Source of the DNA: Planctomycetota bacterium
Lineage (GTDB): Bacteria; Planctomycetota; UBA1135; GCA-002686595
Direction: 5' to 3'
Length of the DNA: 10,017 nucleotides
NCBI GenBank assembly: GCA_029212955.1
Contig: JARGOW010000077.1
Span: 539 to 10,555 of the forward strand
In this document: positions 1 to 7,527 of the stretch, one piece after another
Numbering within the stretch: the stretch's first letter is position 1
Layout: each line of letters opens with the position of its first letter
Made by a program: the position numbers and the translations under genes
The notes under the pieces: generated by a model
Told to the model about the DNA's origin: nothing
Database searches by the model: none
What the model saw: only the letters and a program-made list of their open reading frames with translations

Positions 1-17
1 ATCCATACCAACGACGC

Positions 18-425
18 TTAGTGCGTGATGATGGCGTCCATGGTCTTGGCCTGGGCAACCCATTCGGTGACCTGGCTTTCCTTGGGGTTCGAGCGGGCCA
101 GCTTCTTTTCGCCGTTGACCTCTTCCATTTTCTTGGTGAGGTTGTCGGGGCGGCGGGTGCCGAGTTCCTTGACGGTGTCGACGCCAGCGTTCTCAAGCAA
201 CTCGCTGAACTGCTTGCCCACGCCGCTGATGCGCATCAGGTCGGCACGGTTGGTCCACTTGAGTAGGTTGTCGTAGGGGATACCGGTGGTTTCGGCCAGA
301 CCCTTGCGGCCCTTGGGGTCGCAGCAGTTCTTGAGCAGATCACCGGTGTCGTTGACTCCAGCGGCTTTGAGCTTTTCGCCGAACGTGGGACCGATGCCTT
401 CGATTTCTTCGATGGGGTAGTTCAT
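18..425 (-). CDS. DUF4332 helix-hairpin-helix protein
   Basis: The 135-residue product has two helix-hairpin-helix-like units. The first is at residues 5-31 (IEEIEGIGPTFGEKLKAAGV), the second at about 63-88 (LMRISGVGKQFSELLENAGV). Each has the I-x-G-(I/V)-G hairpin followed by a helix ending in AGV, as in DUF4332-type proteins. Such HhH units usually bind DNA backbone non-specifically or mediate protein contacts, but the role of stand-alone DUF4332 proteins is not established. There is no signal peptide or membrane segment, so it should be cytoplasmic. A Cys-Cys pair sits at 34-35. The region after residue 90 is rich in Lys, Arg and Glu. The ATG at 423-425 is the only start that puts the first HhH close to the N-terminus, and no clear Shine-Dalgarno precedes it. 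The length is complete for the family. The gene is divergent from the zinc-ribbon gene at 695. The family call is from memory of the motif pattern. Confidence 0.85.
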   Translation of the reverse strand: MNYPIEEIEGIGPTFGEKLKAAGVNDTGDLLKNCCDPKGRKGLAETTGIPYDNLLKWTNRADLMRISGVGKQFSELLENAGVDTVKELGTRRPDNLTKKMEEVNGEKKLARSNPKESQVTEWVAQAKTMDAIITH

Positions 426-694
426 GATGTTGTACGTGGGAAGGGGGTGGCTGGGTTTGCACCCAAGCTAGGAGCGATGGTTTGCAGCAGGCGTATCCAA
501 TGGAGCGCGTGTCATCGCGTCCTTCGGATCCTGGCCATGGACCAGGGCTTGCGAACCAGCTACCATTTTGAAGTGGATCGGGTTCGGCTGCAATGCCGTT
601 TGGAGCGACATTTTCGCTGCGCGACACCAATCGCAGGTTGGCGGCCCGTCTAACCGCTTTGTCACCCCTTCCGGGCTCCCACAAGAATCGAATC
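426..694. other. Divergent intergenic region, no gene seen
   Basis: These 269 bases separate the divergent DUF4332 and zinc-ribbon genes, so promoters for both should lie here. Short open frames exist on both strands, but their translations are rich in Arg, Pro and Trp and show no recognisable motif. I found no convincing -35/-10 pair, terminator, long inverted repeat or RNA gene. Confidence 0.5.
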
Positions 695-1306
695 ATGTCC
701 CGTTGCAAACATTGTGGTGCCCGCTCCATTCCCTTCCGCAGGGCCTGCGATTATTGCGGAACCCCAGCGGACCAGGGATTCGAGTACCCCGTCCCGGGGA
801 GAGCGGAAGCCGGTACCCCTGGGGCGAGCACGGATTTCGAGCGACTCATGGCCCATCCCGACCTGCAGGGCTTGTTGTCTGCGGGGCCCCAGGTAGAGCC
901 GCCGCGGGTGCGCCAGGAAGGCATTCCGAAGGAATGGTTCATGGTCGCGTTCTTCGGCTTCATTTTTTGGAAGTCTGGTGGCCCGGCCAAGCTCAACGAG
1001 GGCATGTCGGTTGTACCCCTGATTTTCATGTGCCTGATGGTTGTGGCGGTCCTGCGCCGCCGCTCGCGTGGCAAGGCCTTCCCAGGAACCCACGTGGAAA
1101 GTTTGCCGGTCCGCATCCATGGGATTGAAACGGATGGGCATTGGCCCCGGGCGGGTTGGGTCAAGGTCTCTCTCGAAACCCAATCCGGTGAGCGCCGTCG
1201 TTTGCGTTACCTGGGCAACGGCAACGAACGCTGGGCAACCCGCGACATGGGCGTGGCGCACATCAAGGCCAACGTGTTAGTGGAGTTCCACCGGTTGCAG
1301 CTCTAA
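695..1306 (+). CDS. Zinc-ribbon protein with two membrane segments, function unknown
   Basis: I do not recognise a named family for this 203-residue protein. The N-terminus is a zinc ribbon with Cys at 4, 7, 18 and 21 (CKHC, then CDYC ten residues later), very probably one structural zinc site. A Pro/Gly-rich linker (25-80) leads to two hydrophobic stretches at about 81-93 and 104-120, the second ended by a basic cluster (RRRSRGK). A soluble part follows (130-203), rich in beta-forming residues, with no catalytic motif visible. The architecture, an N-terminal zinc ribbon ahead of membrane helices, is common in uncharacterised bacterial proteins. An in-frame ATG at 593 would add 34 residues, but the extension looks non-coding, and the ATG at 695 puts the ribbon right at the N-terminus as is usual. 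Neither start has a clear ribosome site. The gene is convergent with the long lipoprotein gene, and a strong stem-loop begins 20 bases after its stop. Confidence 0.75.
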   Translation: MSRCKHCGARSIPFRRACDYCGTPADQGFEYPVPGRAEAGTPGASTDFERLMAHPDLQGLLSAGPQVEPPRVRQEGIPKEWFMVAFFGFIFWKSGGPAKLNEGMSVVPLIFMCLMVVAVLRRRSRGKAFPGTHVESLPVRIHGIETDGHWPRAGWVKVSLETQSGERRRLRYLGNGNERWATRDMGVAHIKANVLVEFHRLQL

Positions 1307-1326
1307 GGGGACAGAGCGGGCAAAAC

Positions 1327-1405
1327 TCGACCGCCCGCCGCCGCACTCATTCGTACGTGGCGCGAAAGGCGCTTCATACGAGTGGGTGCGGCGGCGGGCG
1401 GTCGA
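1327..1405. terminator. Long stem-loop in convergent gap, probable bidirectional terminator
   Basis: Bases 1327-1346 and 1386-1405 are perfect inverted repeats of 20 bp, very GC-rich (core CCGCCCGCCGCCGC). Pairing continues inward to 1363/1369 with mismatches only at 1356/1376 and 1358/1374, leaving the loop GAAAG. As + strand RNA, about 35 of 37 positions pair, including three G:U wobbles. It lies between the stops of the convergent genes at 1306 (+) and 1453 (-). On the - strand the stem is followed by GTTTTG, a weak U-tract. On the + strand the nearest T-run (1444-1448) is about 40 bases away. The position favours a terminator or 3'-end stabiliser. A mobile palindromic repeat (REP/MITE-like) is the alternative. 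Confidence 0.6.
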
Positions 1406-1452
1406 ACTCTGGTGGATCAGGTGCCGATGCCGTGTCCAGCCTCTTTTTCCGC

Positions 1453-4400
1453 TTAGCGTTTGCGCTTGCTGGGGCTCAAGGGCGGCAGGTCATGGCTGGC
1501 GAACCATTGGGACGAAGCCGCGGGGGCCAGGGGTGCCATAAGCCTGCGCGCGGGGCGGGTGTTCCATTCCTTGCGCCAGATGCGGTGGGCTTCATCGTTC
1601 GGGAAACTCATCTCGGGCGGATAGGGATAGGACCCCATGCCGTGGAAGGGCAAGGGCTCCACTTCGAGGGCTTGCACCGAGTTGGGGTCCCGGTCCTTGG
1701 CCCAGCCGTCCAGGAACACCAGGTAATCGCGCACGTAGCCTTCGGGAATGTCGGGTACGTTTTGCCCGTCGAAGCGCAGGGTCAAGGCATCCCCCGAGCC
1801 CATGATGATGTAACGATCATCGATGGCTTGTAGGAGCGGTAGGCAATCCCCGTGGCGGGTGTACATGCCCGGGTGCTGGTTCCAGCGCGCTTTCGTCGTG
1901 AGCGTTTCGAAGTCGAACCGCTCGGGTTGATCTTCGCGGTCCGTGGGAATGGGCGCGCTAAACCCGCGGTGCCAGAGTTCGGCCTCGGAGGGGTTGAGCC
2001 GTACCACGCTTTGATCGCCGTCCCGGTCGCCCAGGGCCAACCGCAGGGAGTCCCAGTACAGGGTGAGGGAGCTTTGGATGCGTAGGCGCGGATCGTTGCG
2101 ATCCAAGACACCCGTGAGGTCGATGACCATGGTCTTGGTCTTGCCTGCGGGGAATCCAACGGGGGGGCCGATGGGCTCCCAGACTTCCCCCTGGTCGGTT
2201 TGAACCGGCACCAGGATCATGGGGGGAACGAATTCCAAGCCCGGCGTGCGGGCGGTGGCCATGTTCACCGAGGCGTCGGTCCAATAGAACCAGCCGGTGC
2301 ACACCAGGCGCAGGCGTTCCGCTTCCATGGTTTCGGCCTTATCGAAGGTGAGTTCCAGCCAATGCATGTTGGACAGTCCGAGGAACTGGCCCTTGAGGGG
2401 TTCCATGGGAGCCGCGTATTCATCGTCGGTGGCCGCCAGGGCTGCGGTCCAATCTTTGCCGTCGCTGCCCATGGCCTTAGTGGGGACCAGGGGCGTGTCG
2501 AAGAGGTGGGGTTCGGGATTGGGGAAGGGAGGGAAGGAGAAGCGTTCGTTGGGCTCGAATTCTGTCCCTTCGGGGTGATCCACCACCAGAAGTTCCGCGC
2601 GATCCAGATAGGTGACCTCGCGCAACTCCTCGGTGAATTGCAATTCATAGAAGCCGTCCTTGGGCTTCAATTGGTTGCCGCGCACCAGCACATATTCGTC
2701 GTGGTCGGGCGGTACCAACATGCCGGGGCCCATGGGCAGGCCCAAGGGCGTGATGCCCAGCACGTCCGATATGAAGACGTATTCCTCGCCGTTCCAGGTG
2801 TACAGGAAGGGGCAGGATCCGATCAGGCCCTCGGTCTGTTCGCCCAGGGTCAGGTCCAGGGCGAAGGGGTCCCCGGCCTCGATGTCCAAGTCCGTTCGCA
2901 CCACGCCGTTGGGCCAGGTGACACGTAGGACGTCGGCGTAGTCCGCTTTGCCAAGGCCGAGGATCTGGTTGCCTCCCCGGTAGAACAGGCGCCGGTAGAG
3001 GGGGCCGATGCGGATTTCTACCACGGCACCGATGCCATCGGGGTTGTCCTTCTTGCCCTCGTAGCGCAGGCGCATGCCCTTGTTTTTGGGCGCGGGGTCG
3101 TGCCAAATCTCCAGCCCGTTTTCCTGTAGGCGTAGGATCTCCAGGGCGATGGGGGTGTTCAGGTTGCGGTCCATTTCCGCGGTCATGAGGTTGCGCGTCC
3201 AGCCGGGGCCACCGGTGATTTTCCAGGGCAGGGTGCCTTCGCTGCCAAGTCCAAGGAAGCCGCTGGCGACTTCGCCCTTGGAGGGCCAGATCACGTCAGC
3301 CAGTCCATCCAGATCGAAGTCCCCGGAAACGGGCGGACCCGCGGGGGAGGCGAGGAATTGCTTGTGCACATCGGGCAGGTTGCCGAGGCGCAGGCGAAAG
3401 CCCGAGGCATCCCTATGGAGTATGTCCACAAAGCCATTGCCGTCGAAATCTTCCAGGCAGGGTTTCCATTCGCCCGCGTGCTCCTCGCCGAAAACGGATT
3501 GCGTGATGTCCTCAAATTGGCCGCTGCGCAGGCTGCTGGCCAGTAGGGTTCCGTTCTTGCCGCCCACCAGGAAATCCAAATCCTGGTCCGAGTCGAAGTC
3601 CTCGATGGCGCACCAGGCCAGGGGCTTGGGTACGGTCAGTTTGAGTTCCTCGGTCATGTCGGCAAAGCCGCCACGTTGCTGGTCCGCGTCCAATTCCGGG
3701 ATGCGGCCGGCCCCGTCGTTGCGCAATAGGGTCAAGCCGAAGGATCCCACCGCGAGCAGGTCCAGGTCCCCGTCGTGGTCGAAGTCGCCCAATTCCAAGT
3801 CGTTGGCCTCGCCCGCCAGGGTGGCGAAGATCGGGGCTTTTGTCAGTTTGGGCGTGGTTTCACTGCCTTCGGCAACGTCGTAGTCGAGCAAGGAGATACG
3901 GTCGTCCTGGATCAGCAGGACGTCGAGCAAACCATCCCGGGAGAAGTCGGCCACGCGGAAGTGGTCGGCGGTTTCGTCCCAGACCCGGTGGGGGGTGAAG
4001 GTTCCTTCAGGGCCTTGCAGGTTCCAAAGCAGGCCGCCTTCGTCGAGCCAGGCCACATCGGCCAAGCGGTCCCCGTTCAAGTCGCGCACCAAAAGACCGT
4101 GCACGCCCGGTGTGGAGGAGGGCAGGGTTTGGCGCAGTTGATAGTGGGGCTTCTCGGTGATTTTGATGTGCGGATTGCTGCCCTGGGTGGGAGCTGCGAG
4201 TTTCGCCAATTGGCCCTCGTTCAACACCATGGTGCTGACCGCTTCGGCTCCGATGGATTCCATGGACTTCCAGGCGTCGGCATAGGACTTGCGCACTTCC
4301 TCGTCCGGGTCGTCGAGCGAAAGGAAATACATGCGGTACAGGGCGGACACGTACCAGGCGCCCCCGTGGGCCAGGCCCTTGTCCAATACGTGCTGGTAGA

Positions 4401-4947
4401 GTTCCTTGGCGCGCTCCTGATTGGCTTCCCAAACGGATTCTTCCTCGGGATCCAGGTCCTCGAAGATGCGGGCCAGGGCGTAGCGGGTGGCCAGGTCCCC
4501 GGGCGCATCCTTGAGCAGGGACTGGTACATGTCCCGGGCGGCTTCGAGGGTTTGGTAGTCGTAGGATGCGATCCGTGCACGCAGGTAGCGGGCGGGCAAA
4601 CCGTCGGCCCCCGTTCCCTTGGCCCGGTCCAGGAGTTCCGTGGCCTTTCCCAGTTCACCCCATTGCAACTGGATGGTGGCGGCGCGCACCCAGTCCTCGC
4701 TGCGCACGTCAGCCCCCTGGAGAAGCGGATCCAATTCCTTGTAGGCCTGGGCCCATTCGCTCAAGGATGCAAAATAGGCGGAGCGTTCGTAGGCCAGCAG
4801 GCGCTGGGTGCTGGAGGCTTGGGATGTCTCCGCCTGTTCGCCGGATCCGGCCGGATTTCCCGAATCCGAATTCGAGTCGCCACAGGCGGGCAGCAGGACG
4901 GGCAGGGACAAGCAGCACAGTAGGGGAAGACAATTCTTGAATCGCAT
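1453..4947 (-). CDS. Large lipoprotein with TPR-like, FG-GAP/VCBS and ASPIC/UnbV-like regions
   Basis: This 1164-residue protein is predicted to be exported and lipid-anchored. MRFKN is followed by a hydrophobic stretch and a lipobox LPAC with Cys22, then a Ser/Gly/Asn-rich linker. Residues ~46-200 contain paired helices resembling tetratricopeptide repeats. Residues ~285-555 hold six Asp-rich calcium-type loops of FG-GAP/VCBS repeats, at about 289 (DLNGDRLAD), 334 (DFSRDGLLD), 388 (DFDHDGDLD), 450 (DFDSDQDLD), 500 (DFDGNGFVD) and 543 (DFDLDGLAD); these probably form a beta-propeller. Residues ~636-690 match an ASPIC/UnbV segment (GIGAVVEIRIG, then VTWPNG). The last 455 residues start with CPFLYTWNGEEYVF and include HPGMYTRHGDCLPLL and FHGMGSYPYP. 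I have seen this layout in Acidobacteria- and Planctomycetes-type proteins, but its function is unknown. ATG at 4945-4947 is preferred because it gives a compact lipoprotein signal; upstream in-frame starts (4974, 4989) would add a polar extension. The gene is divergent from the peptidase operon. Confidence 0.85.
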   Translation of the reverse strand: MRFKNCLPLLCCLSLPVLLPACGDSNSDSGNPAGSGEQAETSQASSTQRLLAYERSAYFASLSEWAQAYKELDPLLQGADVRSEDWVRAATIQLQWGELGKATELLDRAKGTGADGLPARYLRARIASYDYQTLEAARDMYQSLLKDAPGDLATRYALARIFEDLDPEEESVWEANQERAKELYQHVLDKGLAHGGAWYVSALYRMYFLSLDDPDEEVRKSYADAWKSMESIGAEAVSTMVLNEGQLAKLAAPTQGSNPHIKITEKPHYQLRQTLPSSTPGVHGLLVRDLNGDRLADVAWLDEGGLLWNLQGPEGTFTPHRVWDETADHFRVADFSRDGLLDVLLIQDDRISLLDYDVAEGSETTPKLTKAPIFATLAGEANDLELGDFDHDGDLDLLAVGSFGLTLLRNDGAGRIPELDADQQRGGFADMTEELKLTVPKPLAWCAIEDFDSDQDLDFLVGGKNGTLLASSLRSGQFEDITQSVFGEEHAGEWKPCLEDFDGNGFVDILHRDASGFRLRLGNLPDVHKQFLASPAGPPVSGDFDLDGLADVIWPSKGEVASGFLGLGSEGTLPWKITGGPGWTRNLMTAEMDRNLNTPIALEILRLQENGLEIWHDPAPKNKGMRLRYEGKKDNPDGIGAVVEIRIGPLYRRLFYRGGNQILGLGKADYADVLRVTWPNGVVRTDLDIEAGDPFALDLTLGEQTEGLIGSCPFLYTWNGEEYVFISDVLGITPLGLPMGPGMLVPPDHDEYVLVRGNQLKPKDGFYELQFTEELREVTYLDRAELLVVDHPEGTEFEPNERFSFPPFPNPEPHLFDTPLVPTKAMGSDGKDWTAALAATDDEYAAPMEPLKGQFLGLSNMHWLELTFDKAETMEAERLRLVCTGWFYWTDASVNMATARTPGLEFVPPMILVPVQTDQGEVWEPIGPPVGFPAGKTKTMVIDLTGVLDRNDPRLRIQSSLTLYWDSLRLALGDRDGDQSVVRLNPSEAELWHRGFSAPIPTDREDQPERFDFETLTTKARWNQHPGMYTRHGDCLPLLQAIDDRYIIMGSGDALTLRFDGQNVPDIPEGYVRDYLVFLDGWAKDRDPNSVQALEVEPLPFHGMGSYPYPPEMSFPNDEAHRIWRKEWNTRPARRLMAPLAPAASSQWFASHDLPPLSPSKRKR

Positions 4948-5081
4948 GGCCTTGGTATATTGGGACCGGATCATTCTATGCTTCTGCATGTGGGGAGCCG
5001 CCCTTCTCCGTCCGGCCAGGACGGTGTTGCGTGCTTATCCCGGGTCCAGGGACTCGATTTTCCAACAAGGGGGACATTCCT
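4948..5081. promoter_or_regulatory. Divergent intergenic region with presumed promoters and a small dyad
   Basis: These 134 bases must carry start signals for both the lipoprotein gene (-) and the peptidase operon (+). It holds the most AT-rich stretch locally (about 4955-4980). TAGAAT on the - strand (4978-4973) is one mismatch from a -10 box, but no good -35 accompanies it. On the + strand TTGGTA (4952-4957) and TTCTAT (4974-4979) are spaced 16 bases apart, a weak match. A dyad CCGTCC-GGCCA-GGACGG (5008-5024) lies in the presumed leader of the + operon and could be an operator or a small hairpin. No element is decisive. Confidence 0.35.
5067..5073 (+). promoter_or_regulatory. Ribosome binding site of the M28 peptidase gene
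   Basis: AAGGGGG, one mismatch from AAGGAGG, lies eight bases before the ATG at 5082. It decides the start: the frame opens earlier at 5031, but only the 5082 ATG has this site at proper spacing. It is the clearest Shine-Dalgarno in the window. Confidence 0.65.
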
Positions 5082-7469
5082 ATGCAAACGAACCAGCACG
5101 GCGAGCGATCCGATGGGTCGCCATCCCCCGAACAAAAACATGTTTCCCAGGGGCGAGGCCTCTGGCTGATTTCCTGTGCGTTGGTTTTTGTGGCCATCTG
5201 GGGCGGGGTGCTCTCGAATGGGGCCCTGCCCGAGGCCTTGGGCCGAAACGCCCATGAGATGCGATTCTCCAGTGCCCGGGCCATGGATGTGCTCGTGAAT
5301 CTGCTGGGCCAGGAAGGCGCCCATCCCGTGGGCAGTCCCGGCGGAGCGCGCATCCGCGAGCGCCTGGTCCGCACCTTGACCGAAGCTGGGGCTGAAGTGG
5401 AGATCCAACGCGCCTGGGTGCAGAGTCCGGGCCGGCCCAACCACATCGCCCTGGTCCACAATGTGATCGGGCACTTCCCAGGCAGCGGCGAGGGCAAGGA
5501 CGCCCTGCTCATGGCCCACTACGATTCCGTGGGGGCGGGGCCTGGCGCGGCCGATGACCTGGCCGGGGTGGCGGCTTGGGTCGAAGCGGTGCGAGCTTTC
5601 CGTGCCCGGGTGCAAGGCCCACAAAAAACGGGCCTGTGGGTTTTGATCACCGAGGGCGAAGAGGACGGGCTGTTTGGGGCCCAGGCCTTTGCCCAGGAAC
5701 ACAGCGCCATGGATCGCATCGGGTTGGTGGTGAACCTGGAGGCGCGCGGAGCCACGGGCGTAAGCCGCCTGTTCGAAACAAGCCTGGGCAATGGTCCCTG
5801 GATCCACATGTATGGAAAACATGTGGAGCGGCCTTCGGCCAATTCGCTTTCGGTGGAAATCTACCGGCGCATGCCCAATGGTTCGGACCTGCAGATTTTC
5901 ATCGACCGGGGATTGGCCGCCTTGAACTTTGCGTTCATTGGGGACTGGGCGGTGTATCACTCGCCCATGGATACACCCCAGCGTTTGGATCCGCAGACCC
6001 TGCAACACCAGGGGGACAATGCCCTGGCGGTTCTGAATGGGTTGGAGGCCGACGATTCCTTGTTGCGCGGGAACACCGTGAAACGCGGCGAGGACGGCGT
6101 GCATGTGGACATCCTGGGCGGATACTTGCTGCAATACTCCACGGCCATTCAATGGGCTGCGGTGACGTTGATTCTCTTGTTGTGGATGTTCTGGTGGGTG
6201 CGCTTGGCGAAGAAGGGACTCACGCCCAAGAACGCCCTGGCCGGGTTCGGCGTGGCGGTCCTGGAGGTCTCACTTCCCCTGGCATGGCTCGCGGCCGCGC
6301 TCTGGTTTGCGGCTCGCATGGCAGGAACCGACATGGTGTTCTGGTCACGGCCCATGCCTGCGGTGGCCCTGGCCGTGGGATCCTATTTCATGGCCAATGG
6401 CGTGGTGCTGCGCCTGGCGCGCAATTGTCCCCCGGTGGCCCTGCGCTTTGCCAGTGCCACCTGCGCGGTGGCTTGGTCGGTGGTCTTGGCCTGGTTCCTG
6501 CCCGGGGGTGGGTTCCTTTGGGTTCCCGCAACCTTGTTCCTCATGGTTTGCCTGTGCGTGCTTCAAGGCCGTTGGGTGGATCGCATGCCCAAGGGTTGGG
6601 GCATGGGCTGGGGTGCCTTTGCCGGAGCCATGGTGATTTCCATGCTGGTTTGGATTCCCTTGCACCACGGACTCTTGGATGCGTTTGGTTTTTCGAACGC
6701 ATTGGGTTTGCTGCTGCCGGTGGCATTGCCCTCGACTCTGCTGTTGCCATTCATGTGGAAATCCAGGCGTAGCGTGGGTTGGGCGGCCTTTCTCGTGGGT
6801 GGCCTCTGCCTTGGTTTTGGACTGGCCGTTTCGATTTCCGATGAACCGTACACCCCGGAAAAGCCGGGCACATTCAATGTGTCCTACACCCGGATCCAGG
6901 GGCAAAACATGGCCCGGGTCGATACTTACACCTTGGGCTTTGGTTGGCCCGAGGGAGTGCCAGCCATCGATGACAAGTTGCTGGAGATTCCCGAACCTTT
7001 GCATTCTGTGGGGTCCGCCCGGTTGAGTGCGCCGGAGCCAAAAAATTTAGAGGCGCCCACTTGGAGCGTGCAGAGCGTCACCGCGGAGGGGAAGCAGGTC
7101 TACCACTTGCATTCCCCACGGGGGGCGCAAGGGTTCAGGCTCGATTTGAACGGGAACTCCTGCCGGGAGATTGGGATCGAGGGGCGCACCTTCGATCTAC
7201 CCCCCGCGCAGAGTCTGAGTTTCTTAGGCGTACCGGCCAATGGGGTTGAGGTGGAGGTCCTTTGGGAGCCGGGTCAAGATGGGCGCCCGTTGACCCTCAC
7301 GGACCGCACCCTTGGATTGCCTCCTGCCATCGCCGAATGGGCCGCGTTGGCCGGGCCCACCTGGGTGCCCCGCCACTGGGGACACCAAACCCAAGTGGTT
7401 TCCTCGATCCCGATCTTCATGGTCGACATCGAGCCCCGCCCTGAAACCCCGTCCGGAAGCGGGGATTGA
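5082..7469 (+). CDS. Multi-pass membrane M28 metallopeptidase, ERMP1/Pff1-like
   Basis: This 795-residue protein is a predicted two-zinc aminopeptidase of family M28 facing the outside of the membrane. A hydrophilic N-tail is followed by one membrane helix (about 27-45), then the catalytic domain (about 60-325). The M28 signature is visible: H146-Y-D148 (HYDSV), PGAADD with bridging Asp158, the E193-E194 pair (EGEEDGLFG) supplying general base and zinc ligand, Glu220 in VVNLEARG at the Asp/Glu ligand position, and His293 in YHSPMDT. About eight further membrane helices lie between 354 and 584, then a soluble tail of about 210 residues with no domain I recognise. The order (one TM, M28 domain, eight TM, soluble C-terminus) matches eukaryotic ERMP1 and yeast Pff1. 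All expected zinc ligands are present, so it looks active; its substrate is unknown. It is the first gene of a likely three-gene operon. The ATG at 5082 has a good ribosome site. Confidence 0.9.
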   Translation: MQTNQHGERSDGSPSPEQKHVSQGRGLWLISCALVFVAIWGGVLSNGALPEALGRNAHEMRFSSARAMDVLVNLLGQEGAHPVGSPGGARIRERLVRTLTEAGAEVEIQRAWVQSPGRPNHIALVHNVIGHFPGSGEGKDALLMAHYDSVGAGPGAADDLAGVAAWVEAVRAFRARVQGPQKTGLWVLITEGEEDGLFGAQAFAQEHSAMDRIGLVVNLEARGATGVSRLFETSLGNGPWIHMYGKHVERPSANSLSVEIYRRMPNGSDLQIFIDRGLAALNFAFIGDWAVYHSPMDTPQRLDPQTLQHQGDNALAVLNGLEADDSLLRGNTVKRGEDGVHVDILGGYLLQYSTAIQWAAVTLILLLWMFWWVRLAKKGLTPKNALAGFGVAVLEVSLPLAWLAAALWFAARMAGTDMVFWSRPMPAVALAVGSYFMANGVVLRLARNCPPVALRFASATCAVAWSVVLAWFLPGGGFLWVPATLFLMVCLCVLQGRWVDRMPKGWGMGWGAFAGAMVISMLVWIPLHHGLLDAFGFSNALGLLLPVALPSTLLLPFMWKSRRSVGWAAFLVGGLCLGFGLAVSISDEPYTPEKPGTFNVSYTRIQGQNMARVDTYTLGFGWPEGVPAIDDKLLEIPEPLHSVGSARLSAPEPKNLEAPTWSVQSVTAEGKQVYHLHSPRGAQGFRLDLNGNSCREIGIEGRTFDLPPAQSLSFLGVPANGVEVEVLWEPGQDGRPLTLTDRTLGLPPAIAEWAALAGPTWVPRHWGHQTQVVSSIPIFMVDIEPRPETPSGSGD

Positions 7470-7527
7470 GGTCGCCCGTCCGGGGAATCAGCTTGGCGCG
7501 GGCCGCGTCAGGCGCGATGATGCGGGA

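Noticed and set aside
340..729. 129-residue open frame on the - strand across the first intergenic region
   Set aside because: It overlaps the start of the DUF4332 gene in another frame and the start of the zinc-ribbon gene on the other strand. It has no recognisable domain.
1357..1833. 158-residue open frame on the + strand starting inside the long stem-loop
   Set aside because: It starts in the hairpin and then runs antisense to the C-terminal coding region of the lipoprotein. It has no motif and no ribosome site.
3775..4923. 382-residue open frame on the + strand opposite the lipoprotein gene
   Set aside because: It is wholly antisense to the TPR and FG-GAP coding region. Its Gly/Val/Gln/His-rich translation has no motif, and the opposite strand encodes clear domains. 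Long antisense frames are expected in GC-rich genes.
4971..6152. 393-residue open frame on the - strand across the divergent gap and the peptidase gene
   Set aside because: It is antisense to the M28 catalytic domain, which has all its zinc ligands. The translation is rich in His, Gln, Pro and Gly and shows no domain.
5576..6772. 398-residue open frame on the + strand inside the peptidase gene
   Set aside because: It is a shifted reading of the M28 gene, with a Gly/Arg/His-rich translation and no motifs.
7447..7464. CCCCG-CGGGG stem at the end of the peptidase gene as a terminator
   Set aside because: The stem is only five to six base pairs, lies before the stop codon and has no T-run. The downstream gene is likely in the same operon.
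7312..7527. 72-residue N-terminal extension of the glycosyltransferase from a TTG
   Set aside because: It would overlap the 3' end of the peptidase gene by about 158 bases, and its Pro/Ser/Arg-rich translation looks like an out-of-frame reading of that gene.
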